NCBI GenBank assembly: GCA_030272155.1
Contig: CP126204.1
Span: 2,595,501 to 2,659,500, forward strand
DNA length: 64,000 nt
Source of the DNA: Tetradesmus obliquus
Lineage: Eukaryota; Chlorophyta; Chlorophyceae; Sphaeropleales; Scenedesmaceae
Direction of reading: 5' to 3'
A program made the position numbers and the translations under genes. The notes under the pieces are model-generated. The model worked only from the letters and a program-made list of their open reading frames with translations, made no database searches and was not told the origin of the DNA. Positions 1-11,368 of the stretch are shown piece by piece. Each line of letters opens with the position of its first letter. Position 1 is the stretch's first letter.

Positions 1-12
1 GTATGCTTGCAG

Positions 13-666
13 GAGCTGCACTCCGTGTTCCGCGCCAGCAACGTGACAGCAGCATACGCACTCGCAGCGCGCGCGCACGCCGGCCAGACGCGCAAGAGCG
101 GCGAGAGCGTGCTGGCGCACTGCTGCGCCACCGCGCTGATCCTGGCAGAGCTCGGGCTGCCAGAGGATGCAGTCGCAGCAGGCCTGCTGCACGACGTGCT
201 CTGTGACACGCCCATGCAGCAGTGGCAGCTGGAGCAGGTGCTGCCAGCGTCTGTTGTCTCGCTGGTGTCCAAGGTCTCGCAGCTGAACCAGCTGAGCCAG
301 GCGTACCGCGACAACACGCACAGCCTGGAGGCGGAGGCCATGCTGGACATGCTCACAGGCATGGATGATGTAACGGCGCTGCTGATCAAGCTGGCGGACC
401 GCCTGCACAACATGCGCACCATCGGCGCGCTGCCGCGTTGCAAGCAGGTGAGCGATCAATGGCTAGGCATGGGCTGTGTGTCAGCCTGCCGCATGTCATT
501 CGCTGTTGAATAGGATCCAGGGACAGAAAGTGAGCAGCAAGGCCAGCAGTAGGGATGTGCTCCATGCTTGTGACGGTCTGCGTTGACAAAAGTGCACTCC
601 AGCTATTCAGCACCTACGCGGGGCATTCCAGCTTTTCACTAACCTGCACTTGTCGCTTGCCTCTTC

Positions 667-701
<35 letters not shown>

Positions 702-2812
702 AGGTGCGCATGGCCAGCGAGACGCTGGATGTGTTTGCTGTGCTTGCCAACCGCCTGGGTGCCTGGGCCATCAAGGCAGAGCTGGAAGACCTATCCTTCA
801 AAACCCTCAACCCTGAGGAGTACCAGATGGTGGCAGATGCCGTCGCAGCGCGCGCAGCAACAGCAGCAGCAGGCGCTGAGGATGGCAGCGGCAGCAGCCC
901 TGGCAGCCTCGCATCTGGCATCGACGAGCTCACAGCAGCACTTTCAGCAGCAGGCCTGCAGGTGGTGGATGTTTCTGGCAGGGTGAAGAACGTGTACGGG
1001 GTGTGGAAGAAGGTCCAGAAGGCGCTGCGCGGCGGCACCCGCAACAGAGGCAGCGCAGCCGAGGCCGCAGCGGCAGTCAGCGCAGCAGGCGGCCTCAGCA
1101 GCGGCAGCAGCAGCGACGGCGAGGAGCTGGCGTCGTCGCCGCTGTCGCCGGCTGCTGCTGCTGCCGCCAGCGGCATCGGCTGCGCCAGCAGCGAGCAGCG
1201 TGCAGCGGAGCTGCGGGAGGCTGTGAACCGCGTGTATGACATCCAGGCGCTGCGCGTGGTGGTGCCGCACAAGCATGACTGCTATGCGGCGATGCGCGTG
1301 GTGCAGGACCTGTGGACGGCGCTGCCGGGGCGCCTTAAGGACTACATCAGGCAGCGCAAGGCCAACGGGTACCAGGTGAGAGCCGGGGACGAGCGTGGGT
1401 GCTGTGTTGGTGTGCAGTTTGGCTTGTCAGTGCCCAGAGCACGTGCTGATAGTCTTGTCTGCTTGGCATCTTACAGTGTTCTCGCTGATTGCAGTTGCAT
1501 GGTGGCAGCAGTAGCAGGAGCATGGCAACTAAGCACCTGCTGCACAGCTGCAATGGACAGAGTGCTGGCTCCCAGTGTCCGCTTTCACACATCTGTCCGC
1601 ACTGGCGACCCTGCTGCGTGCCGCACTGCCTTTACTTACTTGATTCTGTTCCTGCTCCTTTCCCTGTTCCTGCAGTCGCTGCACCTCACGGTGCGTGACG
1701 GCCGCGGCCAGCCGCTGGAGGTGCAGATCCGCACGCCCAAGATGCACTACATCGCCGAGTACGGCTTCGCCGCGCACTGGCGCTACAAGGAGCGCCTCGG
1801 GCGGCAGGACCTGTGGCTTGACCGGCTGGTGCAGTGGAAGAAATGGGTTGCCAGTGAGAAGCTGGGCATCGTGGACAGGAAGCTGCGGCCCTCTGGCAGC
1901 CCTGGCGCAGCGGGAGGGGATGCGGCGCTTGCAGGACTGGCAACACGGCTAGGGCTAGAGGCGGGCGCAGGAGGGGATGTGTCGGCATCGCTGCCAGTTG
2001 GGGAGGGCGGCAGCGGCAGTACGGCGGCCTCTGAGGGTGTGCCGCTGCGCAGCATCTCTGCTGGCGATGCTGTTGCTGCTGAGCTGGCGGATCTGATGCA
2101 GCGCGAGGCGGCAGCGGCATTTGCAGATGTGCCGGCGCGCAGCAGCGGCGCGTTCTTCTCTCCCTTTGCAGACGCAGCAGCAGCAGCAGGCAGCGCTTCG
2201 GCAGCAGATGAGAAGTTTGCGGCGCGCTTCCGCATGCAGCCCATCAGCGAGGCAGAAGTGGACCAGCACGGGTCCTCAGTTATGATCAGCGGCCCCCGCG
2301 GCGTTGCCATTGCGCAGCTGCCGGCGCGCTGCACTGTGGCGCAGCTGCTCGGCAGCAGAGAAGTGCTGGAGCAGCTGCGCCGCACTGGCAGCGGCGGCCT
2401 GAGCAGCGCGCTGCGGGGCGGCAGCAGCATCAGCAGCGCGCTGGCGGCTGTTGCCAGCAGCAGCAGCAGCAGCTGCCGCCTGGCTGTGAACGGCGTCGTG
2501 GTGATGCCCAGCCAAGCAGGGCAGGTCGTGCTGCGCAGCGGGGACCAGCTGCAGCTTCTGGAGGAGCCGCCGCTGCTGCCGCTGCTGGGTTTAAGCGGCG
2601 AGCCGGGGCTGGGCGGATTAGCGAGCGACATGGCTGCGGAGCCGCTGCAGCGCATTGGGTCTGGGGGCCTGCCGAGCGTGATGGCGGATGCTGGCGAGAG
2701 CTTGCAGCTGTTTGTGCCGGGGCAGCGTGAGGCGATGGAGGTGGCCCTGCAGCAGAAGCTGGCAGTTGGCGCGAGCAGGGTGCCGGCGCGCGCATCTGCG
2801 CTTGTGTCTTGA
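13..2812 (+). CDS. RelA/SpoT homologue (RSH), (p)ppGpp synthetase, 5' partial
   Basis: Three exons, 13-447, 704-1375 and 1676-2812, join in phase 0 to 747 residues. An acceptor (TTGCAG) precedes base 13, so the N-terminus lies outside the window. Seen: an HD-type hydrolase part with HAGQTRKSGE, LLHDVLCDT and KLADRLHNMRT; an RSH linker (ANRLGAWAIKAELEDLSF); a synthetase part with RVYDIQALRVVV, LPGRLKDYIRQRKANGYQ, SLHLTV and LEVQIRT; then Ala/Ser-rich linkers and a weak TGS-like stretch near 2280-2560. No ACT domain is seen before the stop. The Gly of PGR and the acidic residues of YD and EVQIRT expected of active synthetases are present. The usual acidic ED pair after the HD is CD here, so hydrolase activity is doubtful. 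Known plant and algal RSH proteins make the alarmone (p)ppGpp in plastids; that location is inferred. Confidence 0.88.
668..702 (+). repeat. (CTG)n tract in RSH intron 1
   Basis: About eleven CTG units run directly into the intron acceptor (GCTAG). The tract takes the place of the polypyrimidine tract, a layout repeated at many acceptors in this window. Confidence 0.9.
1376..1675 (+). other. Open 300-bp intron of the RSH gene
   Basis: The intron has GTGAGA and TGCAG ends, a length divisible by three and no in-frame stop. It splits NGYQ from SLHLTV, one of the most conserved strings of RSH synthetases, so it must normally be removed. Retention would insert 100 residues without a frameshift. 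Confidence 0.75.
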
Positions 2813-5800
2813 GGGGTTAGGGTTTGTGTCGTTGGGTGTGGCACGCACGCTGAGGCGTGGGGTATGTGTGGTCAGCATGCATGGCCTGGAAGAGCTGTTG
2901 GCGGTTGGCGTGCACGTTATGACGAATCATTCGCCCTGCGCGTGTCTTCATGCGTCAAGGCTTTAGAAGGGGTTGCGCTGCATAGTGGCAAGGGCTGCAA
3001 CTGTCCTGTGCATGCATTGCACAAGCAAGCGAGGCAGGGGTGCTGACACGCATGTCTGCTTGCAGCTCGGTTCTGCGGCTAGCAGCCTGGGAGCTGGGTG
3101 ACTGGGCTGGGAATCTACTGCCATGGTGTGTTATGGCAGCTGACATACAAAGCTCAGCTGCTGTGTGGCTGGCAGATTGTCAACGGGTCCGCCATCAAGC
3201 TTGGACCTGTGAGCATGGCTGCGGACTGCAGCTGCTGTGCATTCGGTTGTGCGTCCGGGGTGGGGCATCAGGAGGGGCGGGGGCTGTTTATCTTTCTTTT
3301 GTGAGTTTGCTGACGTGCATTTCATGGCACATGTGTGCTGCTGCAGGGTGTATCTCGATTACTTGAGGGTTCAGAGGCGGGCGGTGTTTGCCACCAGTAC
3401 ACCCAAAACAGCGGGAGCGTGTGTGATCGCTCTGTGGGCCGTGCTGCACAGCCATGTGCAGCCACCAGCCACCTGCGTGATGGTTTATTCTTTACCTGTG
3501 CACCTGTGCCTGGCGCGCTGTGCTGCTGCAGCAGGGTCTGCTTGCAGCCAGCCCGGATGCTGCCGACTTGACAACTTGCCCCTGCATATGCTACGTGCAC
3601 ACTGCATGTTACATACAGGGGTGTTATGCGTTATTCTTTGAGGGCGTGTACCGGGTCGGTGTTGTGTGTCTATTGGGTGGTTGCATGGTGAGGGGTGTCT
3701 AGCTTTGTGGTTCAGGGTTGGGGGGTGTGCAGAGGAGCAGGCGTGTATCACTAGCAGCTGTGTATCTATGAAGAGGCGTGTGCGGTGCAAGCTGTTTGCA
3801 GCTTGCCGCCATGTCGACTGCCGTGACACCAGCCGTGCATATGCTCCCTGCAGCGATTGCGGCGGTGCAGTATCGCTGGCTTGGTAGATGCGCAGCATTG
3901 ATTGCTGGCACAGGCAAGTTGTGATGTACCTGCAATGGGGTGAGCAGCTGCCAACACAATGCACGCGTGCAGGGTGGCAGCGCACCCGCTGCGCCTTATA
4001 ACAGCACATCTTGGATCAAGATGGGTGTTTTGGTGTGGGATGTTTTGGGCCCTTGCAACGTTGCATAGTACTTTGTTGCTGTGCATGCTGCGTTGGGTGT
4101 GTGCAATCCCTGTGGGTGTTGTGCAGGCGGAGGCGGCCACAGGACAATATTCTTTTGGTGTCTGCCGTGGTGTCTGGCAGTGGCGGTGATTGCTGCATGA
4201 TGTGGTGCGTGTATGTGCTTTTGCTGCCTGCCAATTGAAGCAGTGTTGCCTTGGCAGTGCAGTTGCTAAAGCACGCAGAGCAAAGACCCAGGAGCGGCGT
4301 GCGTGCGGGGCGGGCAGTGTGTCAGTCATGGCTGCAACCCCGTGTTGTATATCAGATCATCAGTTTCCCTTGCTGGCTTGGCCGGTGCTGGGCTAGCGTA
4401 ACTATTGCGTCTGCTATTGACCGCCTGCTGCTGCTTTGTGCGATGTACAACAGTATATCGTTGCAGGCAGCAGCAGCAGCGGTGCGAGTGCGGCGCAGCA
4501 GTTGCTGTACACTATGCGCTTCAGCTTGCTGTGAGCATTGCTCCTGCAGTAGGTTGTTGCTGCCTGCATCGTCGTGTGTATTGTATGTGTAGCTGCCAGG
4601 TTAGCATGCTGCTGTGCGCTTGTGCCTCCTGCACATTCGTTGGCACATGTCTGGCAGGTCTACTAGCGGAGGACCTGTTGTGGATGGTATGCAGTCATTT
4701 ATTGATGGTCGACCATTGTGGAGCTTGATAATTGCGACATCCCCATTGGACCACACAGCATAAACAAGCAACACTGTTGTATGTACCTTGTCCCTAGTAC
4801 CAAGCAAGATGATGGCTGTAGAGATGCGTGGCTGCGCCTCTGCTGCTTGTTGTTCTGCATTCGCAGACGGCAGCAGAGCGGCACCGCGCAGTGTACTAAC
4901 ATGTGCCGGGTATCGTCACGCGCTGCGGGCGCTGTGGATTCAAGCACCTATGTCTTTTCGCATTGCACACGGCCAGCGAGCTGCAGGCAAGAGCACGCAT
5001 TGTCTTGCGCGGTGGGGGCAGTACCGTTCTCCCCAACCTGTTTGGGTGTGGCAGCTGCTGGTTGCTGAACCAGGTGCCATGACTCCTTGGTGAGGGGTGT
5101 GGCCACTCGGGCTGGTTTGGATGATGAGAGCAGAGTGTGCGTGGTGTGTTTGTAGTGCGCTGTGGTGTGACACTGCTGTGTCTGCGTCACCTGCAGCACT
5201 GCTGCATGTTGCCCGCTGTGGTTTGTGGCCCGCAGGCCAAACTGGTGTTACCAGCAGTCATGAAGTGTGCGTGCTTGCATCAGCGTCAGGTCGGGGTGTG
5301 CCCGGTGCGCCTGTACTACTAACCATGTGTACATACACACTCTCCTGCAGATGTGCGCACTCAATCTCACGCGGTCCTTCGGTCTCTCCCATGTATGGCG
5401 CAGCTCCTGATGTGGCTGGCAGATGGCAAGATCAGATGCGTGGTGCAGAAATCTTTGGCACCGACTCGCGCCTAACTTCTTAGGCGCGCGTGATGAGCAG
5501 GGTGGCATGGCTTTGTGGTTGCGACGTGAACAAACGTCTGTGGCGCAACTTGCACTGTGTTTGGTTTGTACGTGCAGCATGCAGTCGTTGGAAGCCGAGC
5601 GAACAACTGTTTGGAAAGGCGGCTTCCTGTTGAGAACGTGACCAGGGGATTGTGCACCCCTGCAGGGGACCCTTTGCATCCACTGGTTGCCCCGCGCTGT
5701 TTTTTGTTGATGTCTGAGAGCAATTTACATTACCTTGGACAGCTTGACAGCTTTAAGCTGTTTTTAAGTTGTTTGTTGTTGTGCGTGCTGTATTGCTTTC

Positions 5801-5924
5801 GCTGTGACCTGACTCACGTGACTGCTTCTGTGTGGGTTGGTCACATCGACTGGCACACCGCGCTGCTGCAACAGCAGTGCCAGACATCAGTACTTTCGTT
5901 TGCACTCGGGACACACATCAATCC

Positions 5925-5929
5925 TGTAA
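5925..5929 (+). terminator. Candidate poly(A) signal TGTAA of the RSH transcript
   Basis: TGTAA is the usual chlorophyte polyadenylation signal. This copy sits just before the base-composition switch from T/G-rich to A/C-rich. Confidence 0.4.
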
Positions 5930-6472
5930 CATCTTGACATCATGCCACCACAGTCGGCACTTGCAGCCCTTTAAGGCTAGGCTATGAAAGCAGGTTCAGC
6001 CAAGAATGTAATTGAAGGCTTGAACAGCACAGGGCTCGATGTGATTGGCTGAATTTAGTAACTAAATTCTAAGTGAGAACGAATTTCAGTTGTGACGCTG
6101 TAATAGCATAGGGCACCTGGGTACACCTTTACTAAGTCAACGCTGGCAGTGAGCCTCTGTTACTTCACCCACCCTGTCAACCTGCAGCGCTGATAGAACA
6201 CCGTGCTGTTGCCAGCAATAAGCAAGCCAACTGCCAACTGACATGCTGAACAACAACAGCAAGAGCACAAAGCGCTCAATAAATAAATCAAAATGCCATG
6301 CCACCAAAATGCCGCGGCGGCATGGCTGGAAACGCTGCATTATACCAGTACATATGCATGTAGCAATCTTTCAGCACATGCTGTGATTCAAACACTGGAG
6401 AAAACTGCGACTCCATGCGCATGGTAGTGGCTGTTGATTCCATCCAGCAAGGTAGGCAGATGTCTGCTTGAA

Positions 6473-6477
6473 TTACA
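6473..6477 (-). terminator. Candidate poly(A) signal (TGTAA on the minus strand)
   Basis: TTACA on the plus strand reads TGTAA on the minus strand, 242 bases beyond the stop of the LIVBP-like gene at 6719. Confidence 0.4.
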
Positions 6478-6718
6478 CTACAGCTGCCGCCAGCTACAAG
6501 ACTGCAGCCAACCATATGTCTGAACGTGACAGGGCGGCATGGCAGCAGCACTGCTGCATGCTTACCTCTGCTACAACATATATGTTGTCTATATAGACAG
6601 CTGCTGAAAAAAGCACAATGATCAGCTGAATTGACGTTGCATCCGGGACTCCCACTGCAGTTGCTGCGCTTTCTGCAGACGAGGCTGCTATACATCGATC
6701 TGCTCGACCATCTTCTGG

Positions 6719-7933
6719 CTATTTGGAGACAAAGCCTTGCACCAGGCGTGCTCCAGTTGTGCTGTTGAACTTCACAGCCACGTATGTCTGGTTGTCCGGC
6801 ACTAAATCACCAAACACATCGAACCTGACGCGGCCGCCAACACCTGCACAACACAGCCAAGCAGAGCAAAGCAGGGCAGGCGAGCGCAGCGGAGTGAGGC
6901 ACGAAACAAATGTTTTGGCAAGGTGCCTCCTGATGGAGTGCTAGCATGACAATGACTCAAGTTGTTTGGCGCGCAGCGCTCCCGAAACAGGTGTCGGCGT
7001 ATAGTACGAGACACATTTAATATCAGCCTTGAGCTCGCTGCAACAGCAAACAAAGTGCCGGCCGCCGCATCATCAACGCCAGCAAGCTCGGCTCCTGCTG
7101 ACCCTGCAGCATGCACAGCCGCCGCCAGCAAGCAAGTTGCTTTTTGATCTCTGCTGCAGCAAGCAAGTCACTTCAAAATCAAGAGAACGGAGCTGACCCC
7201 CACCTGGGAAATCCAATTTGCCGAGTGCCGCCTTCACAGCTGGACCGTCCTTCGGCGCTGCCGCAGCCTTGTACGCCCGCAGCAGCGCGGCAACCGCGTC
7301 GTACGCGTGCGCGGCATATGCCTGGTAGCTCGTCTTGGCGTCGCCTCCTGTGAAGTTCGTAAAAGCTCGAACGTAGTCTTTGCTGCCTGGCGAGACGCTC
7401 GTGGTTGTTAGTTTTCCGATGAGCGAGGGCCGGCCACGCAGCTTTTCGTAGAGCATGTAGTCAGCCAGAGCATCACCGCCAAAGATGGGAAGGGAGAGGT
7501 TGGCGGCCTTTGCAGCAACCAGGAAGTCTGCAAAATATGCATATAGCAGCAGCAGCAGCAGCCAGCGGCAGGTTTGCCAGGTGTGGCAGCAGCATTCCGG
7601 CAGCAGCAGGTGGCTGACACCTGACAAGAGGTGTCCTGTAGTGCGTACGCCACGCCAAATAGGGGCAGGCACGTGTTGATACAAACCATTTTCATGGCTG
7701 ACTCAAGCCAGCTTGCAGCCGGCATTTAGCTGCAAGCAACCATGCCAGTTGCGTTCCCTGCTGCCTGTTTCGATGCTTGCTCACCAGCAACAAATGTAAG
7801 GTTGTTTGTCGACATGAACACTGCCTGCACTCCTTTGTCCCTCACTCCAGCCACAACATCTGCCAGAGCTGCTTGAGGCTTGCCCTGGCCCGACTTGAAC
7901 TGATATGTAACAGGCACAGTGCCGCGCTCTGCA

Positions 7934-7972
<39 letters not shown>

Positions 7973-10900
7973 TCAGCGCAGTTCGTTTGGTGTGTGCTTG
8001 ATGCGTTACAATACCTCATTGTACAGCATGCATGTGACGAGCCATCCCAACGCCTGTGCTGCACGATTTTTACACAAGAATGGAGGTTCAGGGCATGCAA
8101 ACCCAGATTTGCTCGCTCACCCTTGCTCAAGCCTGACATAAAGTTAAAGCACAGGCCGCATCCAAACATCACATACAGTTTTCAGTCTCAGGAGGTTTGC
8201 AGGCTTCAGAGTATGATCGCTCACCTTTTGTGAAGCCCGCACTGAAGTTAAAGGCCAGGCAGCATCCAAACATCACAAACAGGTTTTAGTGCTCAGGAGG
8301 TTTGCAGGCTTCAGAGTATGATCGCTCACCTTTTGTGAAGCCCGCACTGAAGTTAAAGGCCAGGCGGCATCCAAACATCACATACAGGTTTTAGTGCTCA
8401 GGAGGTTAGCAGGCTTCAAAGTATGATCGCTCACCTTTTGTGAAGCCCGCGATGAAGTTGAAGGCCAGGCCGTAGCCGTAGGCATTGTCCTCGTATATCA
8501 GCGCCGTGACGGTTGCGCCGCTCTTGCGCACGAGATTGGCCGCAGTCACGCCCTGGAACTTGTCCGAGGGCACCTGCAAGCGAGAATAACAGAAGAAAAT
8601 AAGGGGAGCTCCATTTGCATGCTGTGCTGTGCTGTGCTGTGCTGTGCTGTGCTGTGCTGTGCTGTGCTGTGCTGTGCTGTGCTGTGCTGTGCTGTGCTGT
8701 GCTGTGCTGTGCTGTGCTGTGCTGTGCTGTTCTGTGCTGTGCTGTGCTCGTGCTGTTGTTTGCTGGGTTACAGCAGCAGCAGGTGTGGCTGGTGGGGTGT
8801 GAGTAGTTGTGCCAGGTGCTACGCCTGTGTGCATTGTAGCAACGGCACACACATGAGTTGCGCTGGTTTCCAACACACTGCATGGTCTACAACATGAAGC
8901 CTAGCTTGCCCCATACACAGCTCCGTGCCATACCTACCGCCCTGAAAAGAAGTCTTTCTCCGGCAGCAATGGGCTGGTCGATGCGCTAGCATGTTATGTA
9001 AATACACTGCATGCTCATAATACACAGCTGATGCATGTGCATCTCTGTTCCACACGTACCGTCCTGAAGAAGAAGTCTGACAGCGATGGGCTTGTTGATG
9101 CGCTTTCTATGCTAGGCAACCCGCTGCACAGCCTGCAATATGACGTGGAGCTTTATGTATAAGCAGCTCTGCACCACACGTACCGTCCTGAAGAAGAAGT
9201 CTGTCTCTGACAGTGATGGGCTAGTTGATGCTGGGCTGATGATTGGCTTTGCTAGGTGACACACTGTATGGTCTACAACATGAAGCCTAGCTGACTGCAT
9301 AAACAGCTCTGCGTCATACTTGCCGTCTTGAAGAAGGAGGCTGTGTTTGACAGTGGTGGGCTACTGTGCGCGGGCCTTCACATGCAATACACTGCATGGC
9401 CTGGAACATCATGCCCAGCTTACTGGGTACACAGCTCTGTGCCATACTCACCGTCCGGAAAAAGAAGTCTGTCTCTGACAGTGATGGGCTTGTTGATGCT
9501 GGGCTGATGATGGGTATCTTGCGCATGTTGGCGATGCCTGCTGCTGCCACCGATGCCCGAGAGCAGATGTCCCCGATCACGCCAACTGCACAGCAGATCA
9601 GAACAGATTGAGGTGTCAAAAGTCAAGTTGTTTTGCAGATGTCTTTGATCACACCGACTGCAGGGAAAACCAGAATAGTTTGCGGGACAGGAACAGGCAG
9701 TGGGCCTCAGCAGGTACATGCCAGCTGCTTGGAAGCAACAGATGATGAGGTGCCTGGTACATGGGCAGGTGATGGTGTGGCGTGCCGGTCATGGCTGGAC
9801 ACACTGGAAACAAGCACACCAACAACGAGTGCAGCATGTAGCTTCTAGACATCAAAGACAGTTGGGTCGGGGAACTTTAGCAAACAAACAAACACAGATC
9901 ATGTGTGTCGTGCTACTCACTTGCTCCCTCAGCAGCAAACTTGCTGACAGCCATGTAGGCCGGAATATCCTCACACTTGCTGTTGATGCATGTGATGTTC
10001 ACAGCCACACCCGGAAGCTCCTTAGGAACTAACTCAGTGACCGCCATCTTCATAGCAGACAGCACAGCAACTCCAACCAGCTGCTGGGATCCCTCAAAAG
10101 GCACCGAGCAGCCGATGAGGAGCGTCTGCTTGGCATCTTTTTGGGTAAACAGGAATGGCGGCGGTGCTTTTACTGAGGGACCTGCCATTGGCATGGGTGG
10201 GGGCTGGCTGCCGCCGCCGCTGCTGCTGCTGCTACTGCCAGCTGCTGGTGGCACTGACGCAACTGGATTTAGCCCAGTAGGGTTGGTTACTGCGTCTGTT
10301 GCTGCTGCTGGCGCTGCCGGTGTCAGCTGCTTAGAGGTGCCGGAGGCAGGTACTGTTGCAAACGCTGGCTTTAGCAGCGGATGTGAAGTCATTTCAGGCG
10401 CTGCAGTGGGTGCTGCTGGCGCTGCTGCTGCCGGCGGGATTCCTGCGGGCGTTGCAACCACTGTTGCTGATGTCGCCCCTGGGTGTGTTGCTGGCACCCC
10501 TGCAGGTGTGGCAACTACTGCTGCTGCTCCTGGCTGCATTGCAACTACTGTTGCTGCTGCCGTCGCTCCTGGCAGCGTTAATGGTACTCCTGCAGGCGTG
10601 GCTACTACTGTTACTGCTGTTGATCCTGGCTGTATCGCTGGCATTGTGCTGACAGGCAAAACAGCTGTGGGGGTGCCTGCAGCAACTTCCGTGGTGGTTT
10701 TTGTCACAGTTGTTATGGTCGTGGTCGTGACTGTGGTTGAGCCTGCCACTCCTGTGGAGGCTGCATCTGCTTCTGTGCCAGCCATACCACCAGGCACTTG
10801 GATTGTTACTGTTTCCGGGTCCGTAGGCGCCTCTGCTGTTCCAGCAGGATAAGCTGGTAGACTGGCCCCTGCTGCTGCTGCTGTTGAGCTGCTGCTGCTG

Positions 10901-11317
10901 CTTGGGAGCTGCGGCAGCTTCACTACTGTTCGTGGCGGCGGGTTGCGCTGTATCAGGATGCCGATTCCAAACAATTCTGCTGCATTGGCTGCGTCTGTCT
11001 TGCCTGCAGGAACAAGCAGCAACAGGCGCGCAAAGCAACTAGAATGAGGCTTTTGCGTCTGGCTGTGTGACAGCTGCTATGTTTAAAAACCAGGAAAGCG
11101 AGTCAGTGTCCAGGTTTACATGCAGCACTGGCAAGTTTCATCTGCTGCAGCACCTCTGTTGCAGCTGCGCCTTGGCAGCATGTTCAAAGCATGTCAGAAC
11201 GTGCCATAGCTGCTGTAATGCTGTCTAAGATGCGCGGTGTTCACCTGATGCTGTGCTCGCTGTCAGGCAGAGCAGAAGTATCACTGCCACTCCCCTGCAG
11301 CTGCAGCTGCAGCTGCA

Positions 11318-11351
<34 letters not shown>

Positions 11352-11368
11352 CTGCTGCCCTTCGACAT
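6719..11368 (-). CDS. Secreted type-1 periplasmic-binding (LIVBP/ANF receptor-like) protein
   Basis: Seven exons in transcript order: 11368-11245, 11003-9921, 9585-9452, 8573-8435, 7928-7785, 7527-7204, 6843-6719. They sum to 2073 bases, 690 residues, with all phases closing. Exon 1 gives a signal-peptide-like core (GVAVILLLCLTASTASG) after a Ser/Cys-rich stretch; an ATG up to 45 bases further upstream is possible. Exon 2 carries about 230 residues rich in Ala, Thr, Pro and Val, then the binding domain starts with TLLIGCSVPFEG. Further family marks are GVIGDICSR, PIISPASTSPSLS, FFFRTVPSDKFQG, ALIYEDNAYGYG and IFGGDALADYML. No transmembrane segment, cyclase or channel domain follows, so it looks like a free extracellular or vesicular binding protein. 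In bacteria this fold binds amino acids for ABC transport; the ligand here is unknown. Confidence 0.85.
7936..7971 (-). repeat. (CAG)n tract at an acceptor of the LIVBP-like gene
   Basis: About twelve CAG units on the plus strand (CTG on the transcribed strand) lie immediately upstream, in transcript direction, of the acceptor of exon 5 of the LIVBP-like gene. Confidence 0.9.
8117..8475 (-). repeat. Donor echoes of LIVBP-like exon 4, four copies, period 105
   Basis: The donor and last part of exon 4 (real donor just below 8435) recur with donors near 8326, 8221 and 8117. Each copy shares the plus-strand string CACCTTTTGTGAAGCCCGC or a decayed form of it plus about 65 bases of the following intron. 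The two nearest copies are close to identical and the farthest is degraded. All extra copies lie in the intron downstream of exon 4. Confidence 0.9.
8622..8755. repeat. GCTGT pentanucleotide microsatellite
   Basis: About 25 near-perfect GCTGT units lie in the intron between exons 3 and 4 of the LIVBP-like gene. The apparent Cys/Ala/Val/Leu reading frames through it are artefacts. Confidence 0.95.
8935..9526 (-). repeat. Donor echoes of LIVBP-like exon 3, five copies including the true one
   Basis: The true exon 3 end lies at 9452. Shorter, diverged copies of its last 50-70 bases plus donor start near 9322, 9181, 9058 and 8935, spaced 120-141 bases. Each keeps a CACCGTCCTGAAGAAGAAG-like string and the region encoding the ISPASTSPSLS stretch. 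The copies decay and none has its own acceptor. Confidence 0.88.

Larger units (their letters stand above)
2813..6718. other. Non-coding 3.9 kb between convergent genes; long 3' regions
   Basis: No credible coding exon was found on either strand. From 2813 to about 5930 the plus strand is rich in T and G, like the introns and 3' region of the plus-strand gene. From about 5940 it turns A/C-rich, as expected for the 3' side of the minus-strand gene. A TGTAA motif lies at 5925-5929 just before this switch, and TTACA (TGTAA on the minus strand) lies at 6473-6477, about 240 bases after the minus-strand stop. These are candidate poly(A) signals, suggesting an RSH 3' UTR near 3 kb. Transcript data would be needed to rule out small RNAs here. 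Confidence 0.5.

Noticed and set aside
1783-2844. 353-residue minus-strand frame opposite the RSH 3' exon
   Set aside because: Ser/Ala/Pro-rich shadow of a repetitive coding exon; no family features.
3040-3641. Plus-strand frames of 100-134 residues after the RSH stop
   Set aside because: Cys/Ala/His-rich text typical of T/G-skewed non-coding DNA; no splice-consistent model or homology.
8615-8897. Cys/Ala/Val/Leu-rich frames
   Set aside because: They are translations of the GCTGT pentanucleotide microsatellite.
9977-10852. 291-residue plus-strand frame opposite LIVBP-like exon 2
   Set aside because: Gly/Ala/Val-rich antisense shadow of the Ala/Thr/Pro-rich linker; splice sites and domain motifs are on the minus strand.
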